Assembly (NCBI GenBank): GCA_025917655.1
Contig: CP084620.1
Location: forward strand, 1,240,001-1,304,000
Length of the DNA stretch: 64,000 bases
Reading direction: 5' to 3'
Origin: Chlorella sorokiniana
Taxonomy: Eukaryota; Chlorophyta; Trebouxiophyceae; Chlorellales; Chlorellaceae
Part shown: one piece after another, positions 34,578 through 44,965 of the stretch
How the letters are laid out: the number at the start of each line of letters is the position of its first letter
Position numbering within the stretch: position 1 is the first letter of the stretch
Program-made: the position numbers and the translations under genes
The notes under the pieces: model-generated
The model's input: the letters and a program-made list of their open reading frames with translations, nothing else
The model's database searches: none
What the model was told of the DNA's origin: nothing

Positions 34578-34913
34578 TGGCGCCTGCTGATGTATCCTTT
34601 GTTGTTTTGGCATGGCCCTTGAAACATTGCAAGCCTGCCCTTGAGGTGCGTGGACTGCTGTTGCAGCAAACATCAACCTGGCGGGTCATGGTTACATTGT
34701 CAACCCCGCTAACAGAACCTGAACACCCTGCAGGTTGCAGTTTGACTGAACAAGGACCGATGGAGGACACTAAGAAACAGCGCTGAGAGCTGTATTCAAC
34801 TCCCACAAGCTACAATGTCGAGCCAAGGCAGGGGCTAGCGGGACAGCCGGCAGTCAAACGAGTGTGCGACATGAAATGCAACTCAATCTATTAGCGATGG
34901 TTCAAGCGTGCAG
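34578..34913. other. Convergent 3' region, IPK1 and short-chain dehydrogenase
   Basis: About 335 bases without a gene. TTACA at about 34693-34697 (TGTAA on the minus strand) is a possible poly(A) signal for the dehydrogenase, some 220 bases past its stop. Confidence 0.4.
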
Positions 34914-35860
34914 TCACCACGGCAGGATGCTGCCATCATAGCTGTACAAGAGCCCGCCCTGCAGCTCCGGCCCGCGGAGCAGCAAGGCCACTATCGCTGC
35001 AGCGCTCTGCTCTGGCGTCAGCTCACCCTTGCCACCGCTCATGTCGGTCTGCACCGTCCCGGGGTGCACAGCAATGCAACGAGCACGGCCGCCCTGCCGC
35101 AGCTCCACATCCGTGCGCTTGCTCACTGCATAGGGCATTGCCGCAAACGATGCACCATGTCGGCACCGCCACCGTTGTTGCCCTGCCCTGGTGGTTGTGG
35201 AAGGAACACGCGAAAGTCATGAAGCCGCCCCGCACTCACGCATGTTGAGCGCCGCCTTGCTGCATCGGTATGGCAGGCAGGCCACTGCGTCTGTGGTGCT
35301 TTCACCCAGGGAGCTCAGGATGGTACTGATGTTGACGATGAGCGATTCCGGCGGCCCCAGAAGGCCGCGCTGCAGCAGGTTTTGCGTGACGAGCATGGGC
35401 CCTATTGTGTTCACTTGGAACTGCAGCGTCATCGATTCTGCCGTTGCAGTCTCAACGCCTGCTCGATCTATTATGCCAGAGTTGTTCAAAACGATGTCCA
35501 CATGCGACACTGACTGCGCCACCTGCTTCGACCATGCCTGCAGAGGGTGCACGCAAAGGTCTGGCAAACTCTGAGAACAGGCGCTGCCAGTGCAACGCCC
35601 GCCTGAAGGCTGAAGTCATGCCTGCACACCCCTTGCAAGCCATCGCACACCTCAACAGCATGTGGTGAGGCAACATCTTCAAGTTGGGTGATCAACAAGT
35701 CCGGATGGAGCTTTTTCAGGTGCTCCGCGCGGGTTGGGTCCCGAACGGCGCATAATACTCGACACTGCCTATCGACAAGCGCTTTGGTTAGCGCCGCACC
35801 GAGACCCCTGTTTGCTCCCGTGATCAATACGGTGCGGCCTGCAAGAGTGTTGGTGGTCAT
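34914..35860 (-). CDS. Short-chain dehydrogenase/reductase (SDR, classical)
   Basis: A Rossmann-fold oxidoreductase using NAD(P)H; the substrate cannot be read from the sequence. Start ATG 35860-35858 (MTTNTLAGRTV). The cofactor loop TGANRGLG (TGxxxGxG) follows at about residue 14, and CAVRDPTRAEHL after the second strand suggests NADPH preference through its Arg. Exon 2 (about 35543-35232) has VLNNSGI in place of the usual NNAG, then VNISTILSSLGES with the catalytic Ser and YRCSKAAL with the YxxxK pair. Exon 3 (about 35130-34914) has VHPGTVQTDMSGG, the typical PG segment, and ends GGLLYSYDGSILPW with TGA. The order and spacing of Ser, Tyr and Lys are intact, so the enzyme should be active. 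The C-terminus is short, with no extra domain. Confidence 0.9.
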
Positions 35861-36183
35861 GTTCTTTTTGTTACTGTTTCTACTTGTTCCTTCTTGTTTC
35901 GTCAAGACCTCGCAGCTTTTCAATGAACAAAAAGTGGGAAATGCAGCAGCAGCGCAGAAGAAGAAGAAATAGACATGCAGGGATGACCAACAGCGGGATG
36001 AGGCCTAACACATGATGACCTGCTCCAGACGATTACTGATGAGGCAAGAGCCCCCAAGCTCGATTGATGGTACAAGATGGCAAGGAAGACATGGAATTGT
36101 GAGGAGGAACAGCAAAACAAGCAAGTGTCAATCACAAGCGAAGCACAAGTAACACGAAGGGGTTGGGTCCCCGCCCGTGTCGC
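35861..36183. promoter_or_regulatory. Spacer upstream of the SDR gene and downstream of cytidine deaminase
   Basis: About 320 bases, AT-richer than the flanks, with runs such as AAGAAGAAGAAA near 35957. It holds the SDR promoter and the deaminase 3' UTR. No element named. Confidence 0.35.
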
Positions 36184-38031
36184 TCAACGGTCTGTCGCCC
36201 ACTCTGCCTGCAGCACCGTAAGCCTGGCCTGCGGCGCAATCTGCTGCAGCGCAACGCGGGTGGTGTGCGCGTGCTGGACCTGGCCGCCTGCGAGCTCCAC
36301 GAGCACCACCCTGGCGGCGGCGGTGTAGCAGGGCATGCCGTCTGCGCGGGCAGGGGTTCGCACGGGTCAGGGGCTGCAATGACAGCCCTCACACACGGCA
36401 TGGGGGCTGGGCAGCAGTCGAATGGGAGCGAGAGGCTGCTGCATGCAGCTTGGTCAACGCAGTCCCGCAGAGGAGGGACCTCGCAGCAGCCACGCCGCCC
36501 CAGCGGCAGGCCAGCCCCACGCACCGATGACGGCGTTCACGATGGCGGTCTGCAGCGGCGGCAGGCTGGGGTTGTACGCCGCGCTCTCCACGTAACCGCC
36601 GCTGTACACCCTCCCCGCCTGCGTGACGATGGCCAGCCCCGCCGGGCAGCGGGAATAGGGCGCATAGCTGGCGGCAGCCTCGCGCAGCGCGGCGGCGGCG
36701 GCGACCTCAAAGGCCTCGTCTCCCGCGCATGCTTGCAGCGCGTCGCGCGCCGCCGCCGTCAGCCGCAGCGAGTTGTGCTGTGGCTGGAGCAGGAGCGGGG
36801 TGGCGGGGTCTGGCAGCAGGTCGCTGGGCTTGAAGCGCATGGGCAGCAGCTGGCCGAGGGAGTAGGTGCCGCCCTGGAAGGAAAAGCGCACCGTCTCCTG
36901 CAGGCACGACAGGGCGTGTGGCCGTGGGCGCCTTGCACGGCTTGGTTGGGCGAGCCGCAGGTGAAACAAACAGCTGGGCAGCGGGGTTGCGTCACAGCCA
37001 GTGCCCAGGTGAGCGGTGGGAGTCCCGCCATCTGCCTCACAGCCCCCCACCCCCCAGGCCGCCACCCACCGCGCAGGCCAGTTCCGAGTAAAACTGGCGG
37101 CAGTGGCCGCAGGGGGCGGCGGAGACGGCCAGGCGGCGCAGCTCGCGCTCCCCGTGGTGCAGCATGTTGACCAGCAGGAACTGCTCCGCGTGCACCGAGT
37201 TGTACAGCGGCAGCCCCGCAAACTCGAGGTTCACACCCACGTACAGCGCGCCGCTGGCGCCCAGCCCCACTGCGCTGCAACATTGGGCGGGCAGGCGGAG
37301 AAGGGGGCGGCGGGTGGAGAAGATCGTCGGGAGGCCAGAAATGGAAAACCAGCCCGGTCCAGACCTGCCTGCGTCAGTGGCATCATCAATCCGCCCAACC
37401 GACTGACTCACCCTACTGGGAAGGAGGAAATGGGCGGCCGCGCAAGCTCCGAGGCCGGCTGGATCAGGCGGGCCAGCAGCTCGTCTTCGCCTAGGCCATG
37501 CTCTGTTTGCAGGGCCGCCACCTCCTCGGGCGCAAGACGGAACTTGCCGTCCAGGATGCCCAGCAGCGGCTGCGTATCCTCCTGCCGCGACTTGGATAGA
37601 TCTACTGTCACCGCGCCTTTCTGCCTCGCCCCTCGCCGTAGCAGCGTGGTCCGCTGGCTAGAGCTGACCAGTGCCTCCTGCACCTCTGCCGCTGCGGCGG
37701 CGGGGGCGCAGGGCTGCTGGCGGAGCGCCGTTGTCCGTTGGCTGCGCTGCTGCTGCTGCTTGATTGACACACTATGTTCGGCCGCTTTATCGGGGGCTGC
37801 AGGCGAGCCGTCTGGCTGACAACTGCCCGAAATGATGGCGACATTTCGGTGCCTGATCTGTCGCTTCTGCTGGGAAATGGCCGCTGCGGAGGACACCAAT
37901 CGATTGTTTTTCGAGGCTGCCCCTGACCTTCTGCATGGGGGCAGAGCACGGCGCAGCAGGGTATCGGCTGTGGGGCTTCTTGGGCTCAGTATGGCGTCTT
38001 GTACACATCTTGTTTTCCTCGGATCATCCAT
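36184..38031 (-). CDS. CDA: Cytidine deaminase, plant-type dimeric enzyme
   Basis: It deaminates cytidine and deoxycytidine in pyrimidine salvage (EC 3.5.4.5). Start ATG 38031-38029 (MDDPRKTRCVQD). Exon 1 has a variable, Gln/Arg/Ser-rich leader of over 100 residues, possibly an organelle leader. Then come GKFRLAPEEVAALQTEHGLG and ASELARPPISSFPV, the plant CDA opening. Exon 2 (about 37275-37075) has GALYVGVNLEFAGLPLYNS, the catalytic VHAEQ (zinc His and proton-shuttle Glu) and APCGHCRQF (the two zinc Cys). Exon 3 (about 36900-36530) has RFKPSDLLPDP and the second deaminase-like domain YAPYSRCPAGLAIVT. Exon 4 codes ARVVLVELAGGQVQHAH and ends at TGA 36186-36184. The second domain lacks the catalytic residues, as in all two-domain CDAs. 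Confidence 0.92.
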
Positions 38032-38215
38032 AAGAAGCTGATTAGCAGTAAGACGGCGAGTCCAACGCGGTGCTGAACATTGTTGCAATCCCTGCCTCGC
38101 TCAGGGTGTGTGCGCGTGTTCCATCAGATAGCGACACGTTGAATGAATGAATGAAGCTGTCGGTTGCCTAGACTCCTGCTAACCTTGTTGCTAGTCCCCG
38201 CCCAACCCGCTGCAG
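38032..38215. promoter_or_regulatory. Short divergent promoter, cytidine deaminase and GRF-exonuclease
   Basis: Only 184 bases lie between the two start codons, the shortest head-to-head spacing in the window. It includes a GAATGAATGAATGAA microrepeat near 38140-38155. A shared promoter is inferred from the spacing alone. Confidence 0.4.
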
Positions 38216-39942
38216 ATGCCTCGTCGCCAGCCGGCGGCCACCTGTTTCTGCGGCCAGTTACCATTCGTTGGCAAGAGCCGCAGTGCCAAGAACCCTGGCC
38301 GCATTTACGCCACTTGTGCGCGCTTTCGTGGCAGCGAGGAGGGGGAGCTGTGCAAATACTTTGCCTGGCTCGATGCCACAGAGGCACCGCCTGCTCCGCC
38401 TTCCACCCCAGCCAAAGTCCCCGCTGGACCTGGGCAGTGTGGGTCGCCTCAGCAGGAGCAGACACGGTCAGCTGCAGCCGCCAAGGATTCTCCCAGTGCT
38501 GGCAGAACGGCGCCAGCGCCAGCATCAGATGCGCGTGAGGGCGTGGTAGCCATGCTGTTTGTAGTCAGCGAATGGGTGCTGTGCCCCAGTGCCCAGCCCT
38601 GCGAGCGCGTGCAGCTCATCCTGCTGCGCGCCTCGGCTCACTCGCCTGCTGACTGCACGCAGCACCTTGCCCGACAGCCAGCTGCGGGGCAGCTCCCCTG
38701 GGCTCCAGCCTCCCTGCGCAGCCTGCAGCCGCCCTACGTCACCGTGCGGCACTGCCCGTCCGCCCGCGGCCTGGCAGCTGCCCTGGGATGGGCGGACCCG
38801 GCTGCGGCGGCCTGTTTGTGCTGGACAGTGAGACCACGGGGCTATCTGGTGAGGCCCCCCGCCCATCCAGCTGTGCAGGGGAGCATTGAGGCTGAAGGGC
38901 ACCCTCTTGTCGCTCTGCAGGCCGAGACCGCATTCACCAGCTGGCGGTGCTGAACCTGCGGTCCTGCCAGCTGCTCACCGCGCTGCTGAGGACCTGCCCA
39001 CGCAGCATGAACCCTGCAGCGGCGCAGGTGCCAGGCCCGCTCGCCTTGTTGCAGCTCAGCGCGCCAGTTTGCTTGCTGCTGCACTGGGGCCCACCATCCA
39101 CCTCCACCCCCTCACCATTCCGCAGGTGTGCGGGGCCAGCAACCTTGCGCTGCACGACCCAAACCGCCCCACCTTTGGCCAGCTGGCGCCCTGTTGCATG
39201 CCTTTATTGCCGCCGGCAGCCTCCCCGCCTCAACCGCAACGGGCCCGGCGATGCCGCCGTTGCTGGTTGCACACAATGCCCAGTTTGATGCGCGGCTGCT
39301 GATTGGGGAGTGGACACGGCGGGGGCTGCCCATCCCGCGAGAGTGGAGGTGCGGTGCCAGCAGGGGCACGCAGGTCGCATGTCCTTGTGGTGGCGGTGCC
39401 GCCGCCCCACCCCGCCAGCGTTGCAACCCCGCCCTGCGCTGCTGCTGGCTGCCCTGCGCCCCCTTCCAGGCTGCTGGACACGCTGCCTCTGGCCCGGGCT
39501 TGCCTCCCCGACTGCGCCAATCACCGGCAGGGCACGCTGCGGCAGCGGTTTGGCGTGGCGCTGGCGCCCGGCGAGCGCGAGCACGACGCGGGCACCGACG
39601 TCACCGTGCTGGCCCAGCTGCTCCCGCACCTGGTCAAGGTGAGTGCTGATGTGGTTCACTGCATATGAAGCAGGATGAACTGGGTGGCTGCACGTGGAGT
39701 CGCCGCGCTCACATGAGCAACCTGATCTCCTCCCCCCCGACGATGCATGCAACGCAGGCAACGGGGGCGGGGTCCCTGCCAGCCGTCGCCGATGGACGCG
39801 TGGTGAAGAAGAACGGCGGCAGCTTCTGCCGCACGCTTGCAGACGTGCAGGCCGGCATGCGGGCGCCAAGGCGGGGGAGGAGGGCGCGGCTGAGGCTGTC
39901 GCCTTCACTTGCACATTCTGCAATGCGCGTGTGGTGGCCTGA
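38216..39942 (+). CDS. GRF zinc-finger protein fused to a DEDDh 3'-5' exonuclease
   Basis: Start ATG 38216. Residues 8-60 form a GRF-type zinc finger (CFCGQLPFVG, NPGRIYATCARF, CKYFAWLD), which binds single-stranded nucleic acid in APE2, TOP3A and ERI2. After a Pro/Ser-rich linker a DnaQ-like fold follows: GLFVLDSETTGLS (DxE, about 38805), LLVAHNAQFDARLL (second Asp, about 39262), TLPLARACLPDCANHRQGTL and EREHDAGTDVTVL (His and Asp, about 39580), so all DEDDh residues are present. After an intron comes VVKKNGGSF, and the C-terminus reads VAFTCTFCNARVVA with TGA 39940-39942 if G-run 39861-39863 has one more base. The link between the finger and the nuclease crosses a GTGAGG donor (about 38532) whose acceptor is not certain. 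Two separate genes, the second starting at ATG 38788, remain possible. Confidence 0.75.
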
Positions 39943-40095
39943 GGCGCTGTGGGCGTCGCGGGAATGGATTCTCTGACGCCACTGATAGCAAAACCGGTCA
40001 TTGCACGGCAGCCAAGCAGGTCAGGAAGGTGGGGCATGTCGGAATGTGGAGGCATGTCGGGATGTGATGGTCGCAGGCAGAGCAGTGCTGACAGT

Positions 40096-40100
40096 TTACA
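40096..40100 (-). terminator. Candidate TGTAA poly(A) signal for the C2 protein gene
   Basis: TGTAA on the minus strand, 46 bases past the stop of the C2-domain gene. UGUAA is the usual poly(A) signal in chlorophytes. Position fits; a 5-base match alone is weak. Confidence 0.4.
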
Positions 40101-40145
40101 GCTGGGCTGGCCAATGAGGCCGCGGCCGGCACACAGGCCGCACCA

Positions 40146-42480
40146 TCACGGCGGTGCCGCCGCCTGCTCGCCCTCCTCCCGCGCCCCCAACGACGTGCGC
40201 TCAAGCGCCTCTGCCGCTGCCGCCGCCGCCGCCGCTGCTGACAGCCGGCTGGGGCACTGGCGGTGGTATTCTTCCAAGCGCGGGTCGTCCGCTGCCACCG
40301 CCTCCACCGTCATCCCCGGGAAGTTCTCTTCAAAGAGGCAGGCGATGAGGGGCAGGTGCTCCGCCCGCGGCGCAAACGTTCCCGAGTTGTTGTCGATGAC
40401 GAGGCGGTGGCCGCCCACCGCATCCTCGTCGGGCACTATGCAGAACTCCCCCTGCAGGCGCCACCGGGAGCGGCAGGGCGGCCATTCCGCTTCACTTGGC
40501 TCTCAGAACCTTGCGAAAGATGCTGGCCATCGTCTGGATCCCAACCAGCGCCAGCGCAGCCATGCCCCCCGCCTCACCGCAAACACCACCTCTTCCGCGC
40601 CGCCCGCGTGCATCGCATGCTTGCTCATAAAATCGCTGAAGAAGGCGGCGCCCGTCTCGCTGCAGCGCAGGCTGTCTGGCAGGAGGGAGTAAGTGAAGTA
40701 GCGGCGCTGCCCGCGCGGTAGCCGTTGTTGAATGCGGAGAAGAAGTCGGCGGGGAGCACAGCACGCCGCAGCGCGCGCGGCCCAGGTGGGTGGAGAACAG
40801 CGCCTTGTGCTGCAGGAGCAGCAGGGGGAGGGCCGGAAGGAAGGCCGTCAGAGGGCGGAAGTGATGCCCAGCACCCCTGCTCCTACAGGCATGCCCTGGC
40901 GCACGCCACAGCACGCAGCCTCCACAGGTGCGGCGCCTCCCTGACCCCACCTGCGACCGCACCGCCGACAGCAGCACGGGGTTGCGGTAGATGGAGCAGG
41001 CCTTGGGGTACTTGCGGTTCCAGGGGTGCCGCACGTCGTCAAACACCTCCTTGATCTGCGGGGGCAGCATGAGGCAGGAGGGGCGCTGGCATGGGCACGT
41101 GGCGCACATGCAGCACACGCGCGCCGTGGTTGGGTGCAGCCGCGCTGCTGCGCCCACCGCGCGCACAGCTGACCCTGTGTGGGGGCTGCCACTTGCGCAG
41201 CCACAAGGCCCCACCTGCACCAGGAAGAGCTTCCACACGCAAAAAGGCGGGGGTGCGGTCGTCGTTCCAGCGGCCCATGATGAAGCCTGCGGCGCCGGGG
41301 GGGAGGAGTGGGGTGGGGTGCAGGTTAGGTGGGGCTGGGGGTAAACATGCTGCTGGCGACGGCCAGCCTCGCTCTGACACACGGCAGCCAGGTCATGCAA
41401 GCAGCAACAGCCCATGGCCTCCGAGCTGTTGCCTGCCGCCCCAGTCTCACCCACCCGCATTTGGCGAGAAGCATTGCACGAAGCGCACAGGCCCCAGCAT
41501 GCGCGGCACGCCCGGCAGCGGCGAGGGGTGGAAGTGCACCTCCAGCTCGATGCTGCCAGCCAGCTTCTGTGGCTGCGTGGGGTGGCGCAGCTGCAGCTGC
41601 AGCGGCACCCGCCCGCTGTGCTGCCGCCGCCGCCCCTCGCGCTGCTGCGACGGCGCAAACACCCAGCTGGCCCGCCCCATGGTGTCGTCGGCCGTCAGGA
41701 TGTCCTTGTCCCAAACCTGCGCAGGTGGCATCCCCCAGACAGGGAACGTGTGGCCCGCTGCTGCCGCAGAGCATGAGCAGCACGCATGCACTGCAGGCGG
41801 CGGGTGCTAAGGGAGGGGCCGGCTGGGGCGCCAGCGAGCTGCCAGCTGGCGCTCGCCCACCTCCACCGCCAAGCAGCTGCCCTCCGGCACGTTGCTCAGC
41901 TCAAAGAACTCCCCACTCGGGGTCCAGGGACCGGAAGCGCGTGCTGGTCCTGAGTGGGGGTGCGTGTGGGGGTTGGGCGAGGCAGGGGTGAGGCGTGCAA
42001 GTCAGGGGCAGGGCCTCGAGAAGGGGGCGAGTGCGTGGCGGTCCCGAGGGCTATGGCGACTTGCTGCTTTCAGCAAAGTTCTGTGGCAGGTCCGCAAATG
42101 TCTTCCTTAACACTCACAAGCCACCGTGGGTGGGCCCGGCAAACATCAAAGCGCCGAGTGCGCCGAGGCTCTGGGCCTTGAGGGGCGCCCTGGCCCCCTA
42201 CCCGACCCCGCCCTACCCACCCAACCGCATCCCCTTACTTGTAGTGCATCTCGTCGACAACGCCGGGCACAGTGGTGCGTACAATGACGTAGGGGTCTGC
42301 CTTGCCGTTCCACCAGTCTTGCGCCGTCAGCTGGCTGGCACTGATCACGCGAACGAGCACGTCAAATCCATGCTCGGGTGGCGGCGCGGCCGCGGCCTCG
42401 TCGGTGAACTGCCACGAGCCGTCGCTGGAGCTCAGGCCCAGCTCAAAGGACGCCAGGCGGCATAGCGAGTTGGTTGACAT
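40146..42480 (-). CDS. C2-domain protein with conserved C-terminal domain of unknown function
   Basis: Start ATG 42480-42478 (MSTNSLCRLASFELGL). A C2 domain spans about residues 35-170: GFDVLVRVISASQLTAQDWW, NGKADPYVIVRT, STRFRSLDPEWGEFFEL and VWDKDILTADDTMGRA; its Asp-bearing loops suggest Ca2+-dependent lipid binding. After it come AAGFIMGRWNDDRTPAFLRV (about 41290-41230), IKEVFDDVRHPWNRKYPKA (about 41058-41000), HKALFSTHLG, a CSETGAAFFSDFMSKHAM block (about 40670-40610), GEFCIVPDEDAVGGHRLVID and NNSGTFAPRAEHLPLIACLF (about 40450-40350), NFPGMTVEAVAADDPRLEEY and an Ala-rich tail. The part from IDNNSGTFAP on looks like a separate domain that I know only as a block next to C2 domains in algal and oomycete proteins; its role is unknown. 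Confidence 0.8.
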
Positions 42481-42551
42481 GACTGCTGCATGCCCTGCCC
42501 CCTCTGCGGGCTCGCTGTTGGGGAGCAGGCACCGCCGCCGACGCCTAACCA

Positions 42552-42574
42552 ACTGCCGGAGTCCCTCCGGCAGT
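42552..42574. other. Perfect 10-base-pair inverted repeat (hairpin), loop of three
   Basis: ACTGCCGGAG, loop TCC, CTCCGGCAGT. It lies 72 bases upstream of the C2 gene start codon, on the side of its promoter or 5' leader. A perfect GC-rich stem with a 3-base loop would be stable in RNA. Confidence 0.6.
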
Positions 42575-42721
42575 CGACGGGTTCTAGAAGGCGCCGACAG
42601 CAAACTTTGAGCTTATCGTCACACGACCAAGGGTGTCGCAACGGCTCAAAGAGGCGCTTGGGCGACGTGTTAAGCGCGGAGGGCAACTTCCCGTGGGTCC
42701 TGGCAACAATAGACAGACGCG

Positions 42722-42928
42722 GTGCATGGAGAGGAATGCTTGAAAGACCATCCTGCACGGAACACGGAATACCGGCTGCAGGTCCTGCTACCCGTCCCGC
42801 CGGCACGCCGCACCGGCGTGCTCAACCTTTCGCGGCCCTTTTTCCTGGCTGCAGTGAAAAGGCTTTCCTTCGGCTATGCTCTGCAACTTGCAACCCATGC
42901 CTATTACTGTGCCAACGTCATCCAGTAG
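42722..42928 (+). CDS. Possible small protein, 68 residues
   Basis: An uninterrupted ATG-started frame with a mildly protein-like sequence: YRLQVLLPVPPARRTGVLN, then LSRPFFLAAVKRLSFGYALQ and a TAG stop. No homologous family recognised, no introns, and it sits in an otherwise gene-free stretch. It could be chance or one exon of an unseen gene. Confidence 0.2.
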   Translation: MHGEECLKDHPARNTEYRLQVLLPVPPARRTGVLNLSRPFFLAAVKRLSFGYALQLATHAYYCANVIQ

Positions 42929-43442
42929 GTCCCATACCTGGTCCGCGGTTATGCGGCGGAGGCAACGAGCTGTGTGTCAAGGACATCTGAGACAAGAAGC
43001 AGGATAGCAAATATAACGGGTTTCCCGCAGTTTCTTGTGAAGCCAGAAGGAGAGCCCTCGAAGAGCCAATCCGTAACACCCAAAGCTGTGATGAGCTGTG
43101 CTGCTGTGAGCGCTGCGGGCGGCAGGGCGCTGGAGCTCTTGAGTGGTTCTGCAGACAACTTACAAGCATCCTGTTCGTATCGGACGGTTTGTATCTACGG
43201 CGTTTCACCAGCCCGGCCTCCTCTTCTGCTGCGCTTACCGTAAACCCAAATTGAATAGCTGAATGCTGGCGGCGCGCTGGTCCCACCTAGAATGACACTC
43301 CGGGTGAGCCGATTATTGCGCTTTTGAGGCGTTGGAATCCGCCACAAAGTCCCTCCAAGCGCCACCCACCGGGCAGCATCGCCGCCCTCTCACCTTCCGC
43401 TCTGCTGCTGGCTTGTGCGCTTGACAGGGCTTTGCCTCCTGT

Positions 43443-44673
43443 ATGCGGCTAAGCTCTGCTCGATATTTACATACTGATACTCCTGTGGTGCAGCAACAGC
43501 AGTTGCAGGAGCAGGAGCATGCGGGCCTGGCGCTGGATGCTGCGCCTGACTCGGCCCGCAAGCGTGCGGGCCACTGGCTCAATTCTGACCTGGACCTAGA
43601 TGCGTACCGCACCAGCAAGCGATACAAGCTGCAGGTGGGATGGCTCAGGAAGAGCCAGCAGCCATGCATGGTCGCTAGGGCATGTGTTTGGATGTGCTCG
43701 TGCAGCGCCGACAGTGCAATTGGACCGAGCAGGCAGCTTAAGTACTTCACGCTTCCGCAGGACATTGCTAGTGACCTTGCGCGGGGATGTGCTTAGAGGG
43801 AGGCGGCGGCACGGGCGAACCAGGGTCCGCGCGGCCGTCTGCCTCAGGTTGTGCTGCGCCCGCCGCATCCACGGGCAGCTTGCCGGATTCGCTCATGCTT
43901 GGCTCGGCAGAGAGCTCGCCGGTTGAGGGGGAGCCCCGCCGCCCCCACGACCACAGCCAGCAGCAGCAGCAGCAGGCGCACTGCACGCCCGCAGCCAGTC
44001 CCGGACGCCCGGCATGCCGCACGCGCCCAGCGGCGGCGGCGGCGGCGTGCGGCGGCGGCCGACGCCCCAGCGCCTGTATGAGACCCTCAGCCTGCACCCC
44101 ACCTCCCCCTCGGACCCGGGGCTGGAGGGGCAGCTGGACCTGCGCAAGGTGAGTGTTGCGGCCGCATGGCAAGCGCCGAGCCGCCTGGTGAACTCCCAGT
44201 GCAGCCGGCTCAGCCAAGGCAACCGGACAGGCGCCAAACTGAGGTGTCGAGTTCCCCGCTGCGCGCAGGCCACCCTCATGCGCAGCTTGCAGTCGCGACT
44301 GCTCAAGGGAGAGCCGCCAATCAGCCCGACGGGGTCAGGAGCCGCGGCAAACGGCCAAGCGGCTGTGCCGGAGCGGCAGGCACCAGGCGCCCAGCGGGCG
44401 CAGCAGCAGCATCAGCAAGCCCCGCAGCGGCGGCGGCAGCAGCAGCCGGTTGTCCCGACAGATGGGCCTGCGGAGGGCCTTGTCGACTCCAGCCCTCCCG
44501 AGGCCAAGGCAGGCAGCAGCATGAGCAGCATGCAGGTCAGCCCGCAGCCGTCCGCCCCGCAGCAGCGTCCGGATGGGCGGCAGCAGCAGCGGGCTGGCCC
44601 CCGCCGTCCCCGCTGCAGGACACGGGATGCAGCAGCATGCAGACCAGCCCGCCCGCGCTGCCTTGGCGCTTAA
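43443..44673 (+). CDS. Uncharacterised Gln/Ser/Pro-rich protein
   Basis: I do not recognise it. Exons: MRLSSARYLHTDTP with SARKRAGHWLNSDLDLDAYR and TSKRYKLQ (43443 to about 43634); DIASDLARGMCLEGGGGTGE onward (from about 43761); RRRPTPQRLYETLSLHPTSP with LDLRK (to about 44149); and ATLMRSLQSRLLKGEPPISP (from about 44270), followed by a long Gln/Pro/Ser tail. G-run 43783-43786 needs one more base to read ARGMCLEG in place of a stop, and another slip lies near 44010. The basic KRYKLQ segment and the low-complexity Gln tail look like a nuclear regulatory protein, but that is only an impression. The start could also lie in an upstream exon, because CTGTGGTGCAG just inside it can act as an acceptor. 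Confidence 0.5.
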
Positions 44674-44965
44674 GTGAACAACCGCAGGCGTCTGTGCTGC
44701 ATGGCCGGTTGATACATGATTAAACACGCTCCAAAATGTGCCCTGCTGGCACGGTCACTCGCGGCTGTCAAACATTGGTGGCAGGCACTACAAGTGAAGG
44801 ATGGTACCCAGAAAGTGATGGACGGTCGATAAAGTAGGATCAGTCCCGACACAAGCTGCGCAGCCAGCAGCTGGGCAGCGACCCGCCGTGGGCACGCTGG
44901 TGCCTAAAGCGGGTGTCAGGGGTGCTCCCTGGGGGTGCTTCCTAGGGGTCGGTCGGTCACCGTGG
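44674..44965. other. Convergent 3' region, orphan and acetyl-CoA carboxylase
   Basis: About 290 bases. No gene seen; it should hold the two 3' UTRs. Confidence 0.35.

Larger units (their letters stand above)
42481..43442. other. Region between the C2 gene and the Gln/Ser-rich orphan
   Basis: About 960 bases with no convincing spliced gene. It holds the C2 promoter, the hairpin at 42552-42574 and the 68-codon plus-strand frame at 42722-42928. A hydrophobic minus-strand frame at 42949-43158 (with VIFAILLLVSDVL) lacks an ATG, and I do not call it. Confidence 0.4.

Noticed and set aside
42949-43158. Hydrophobic minus-strand frame with VIFAILLLVSDVL
   Set aside because: It starts from TTG, not ATG, has no convincing upstream exon, and adjoining frames look equally random.
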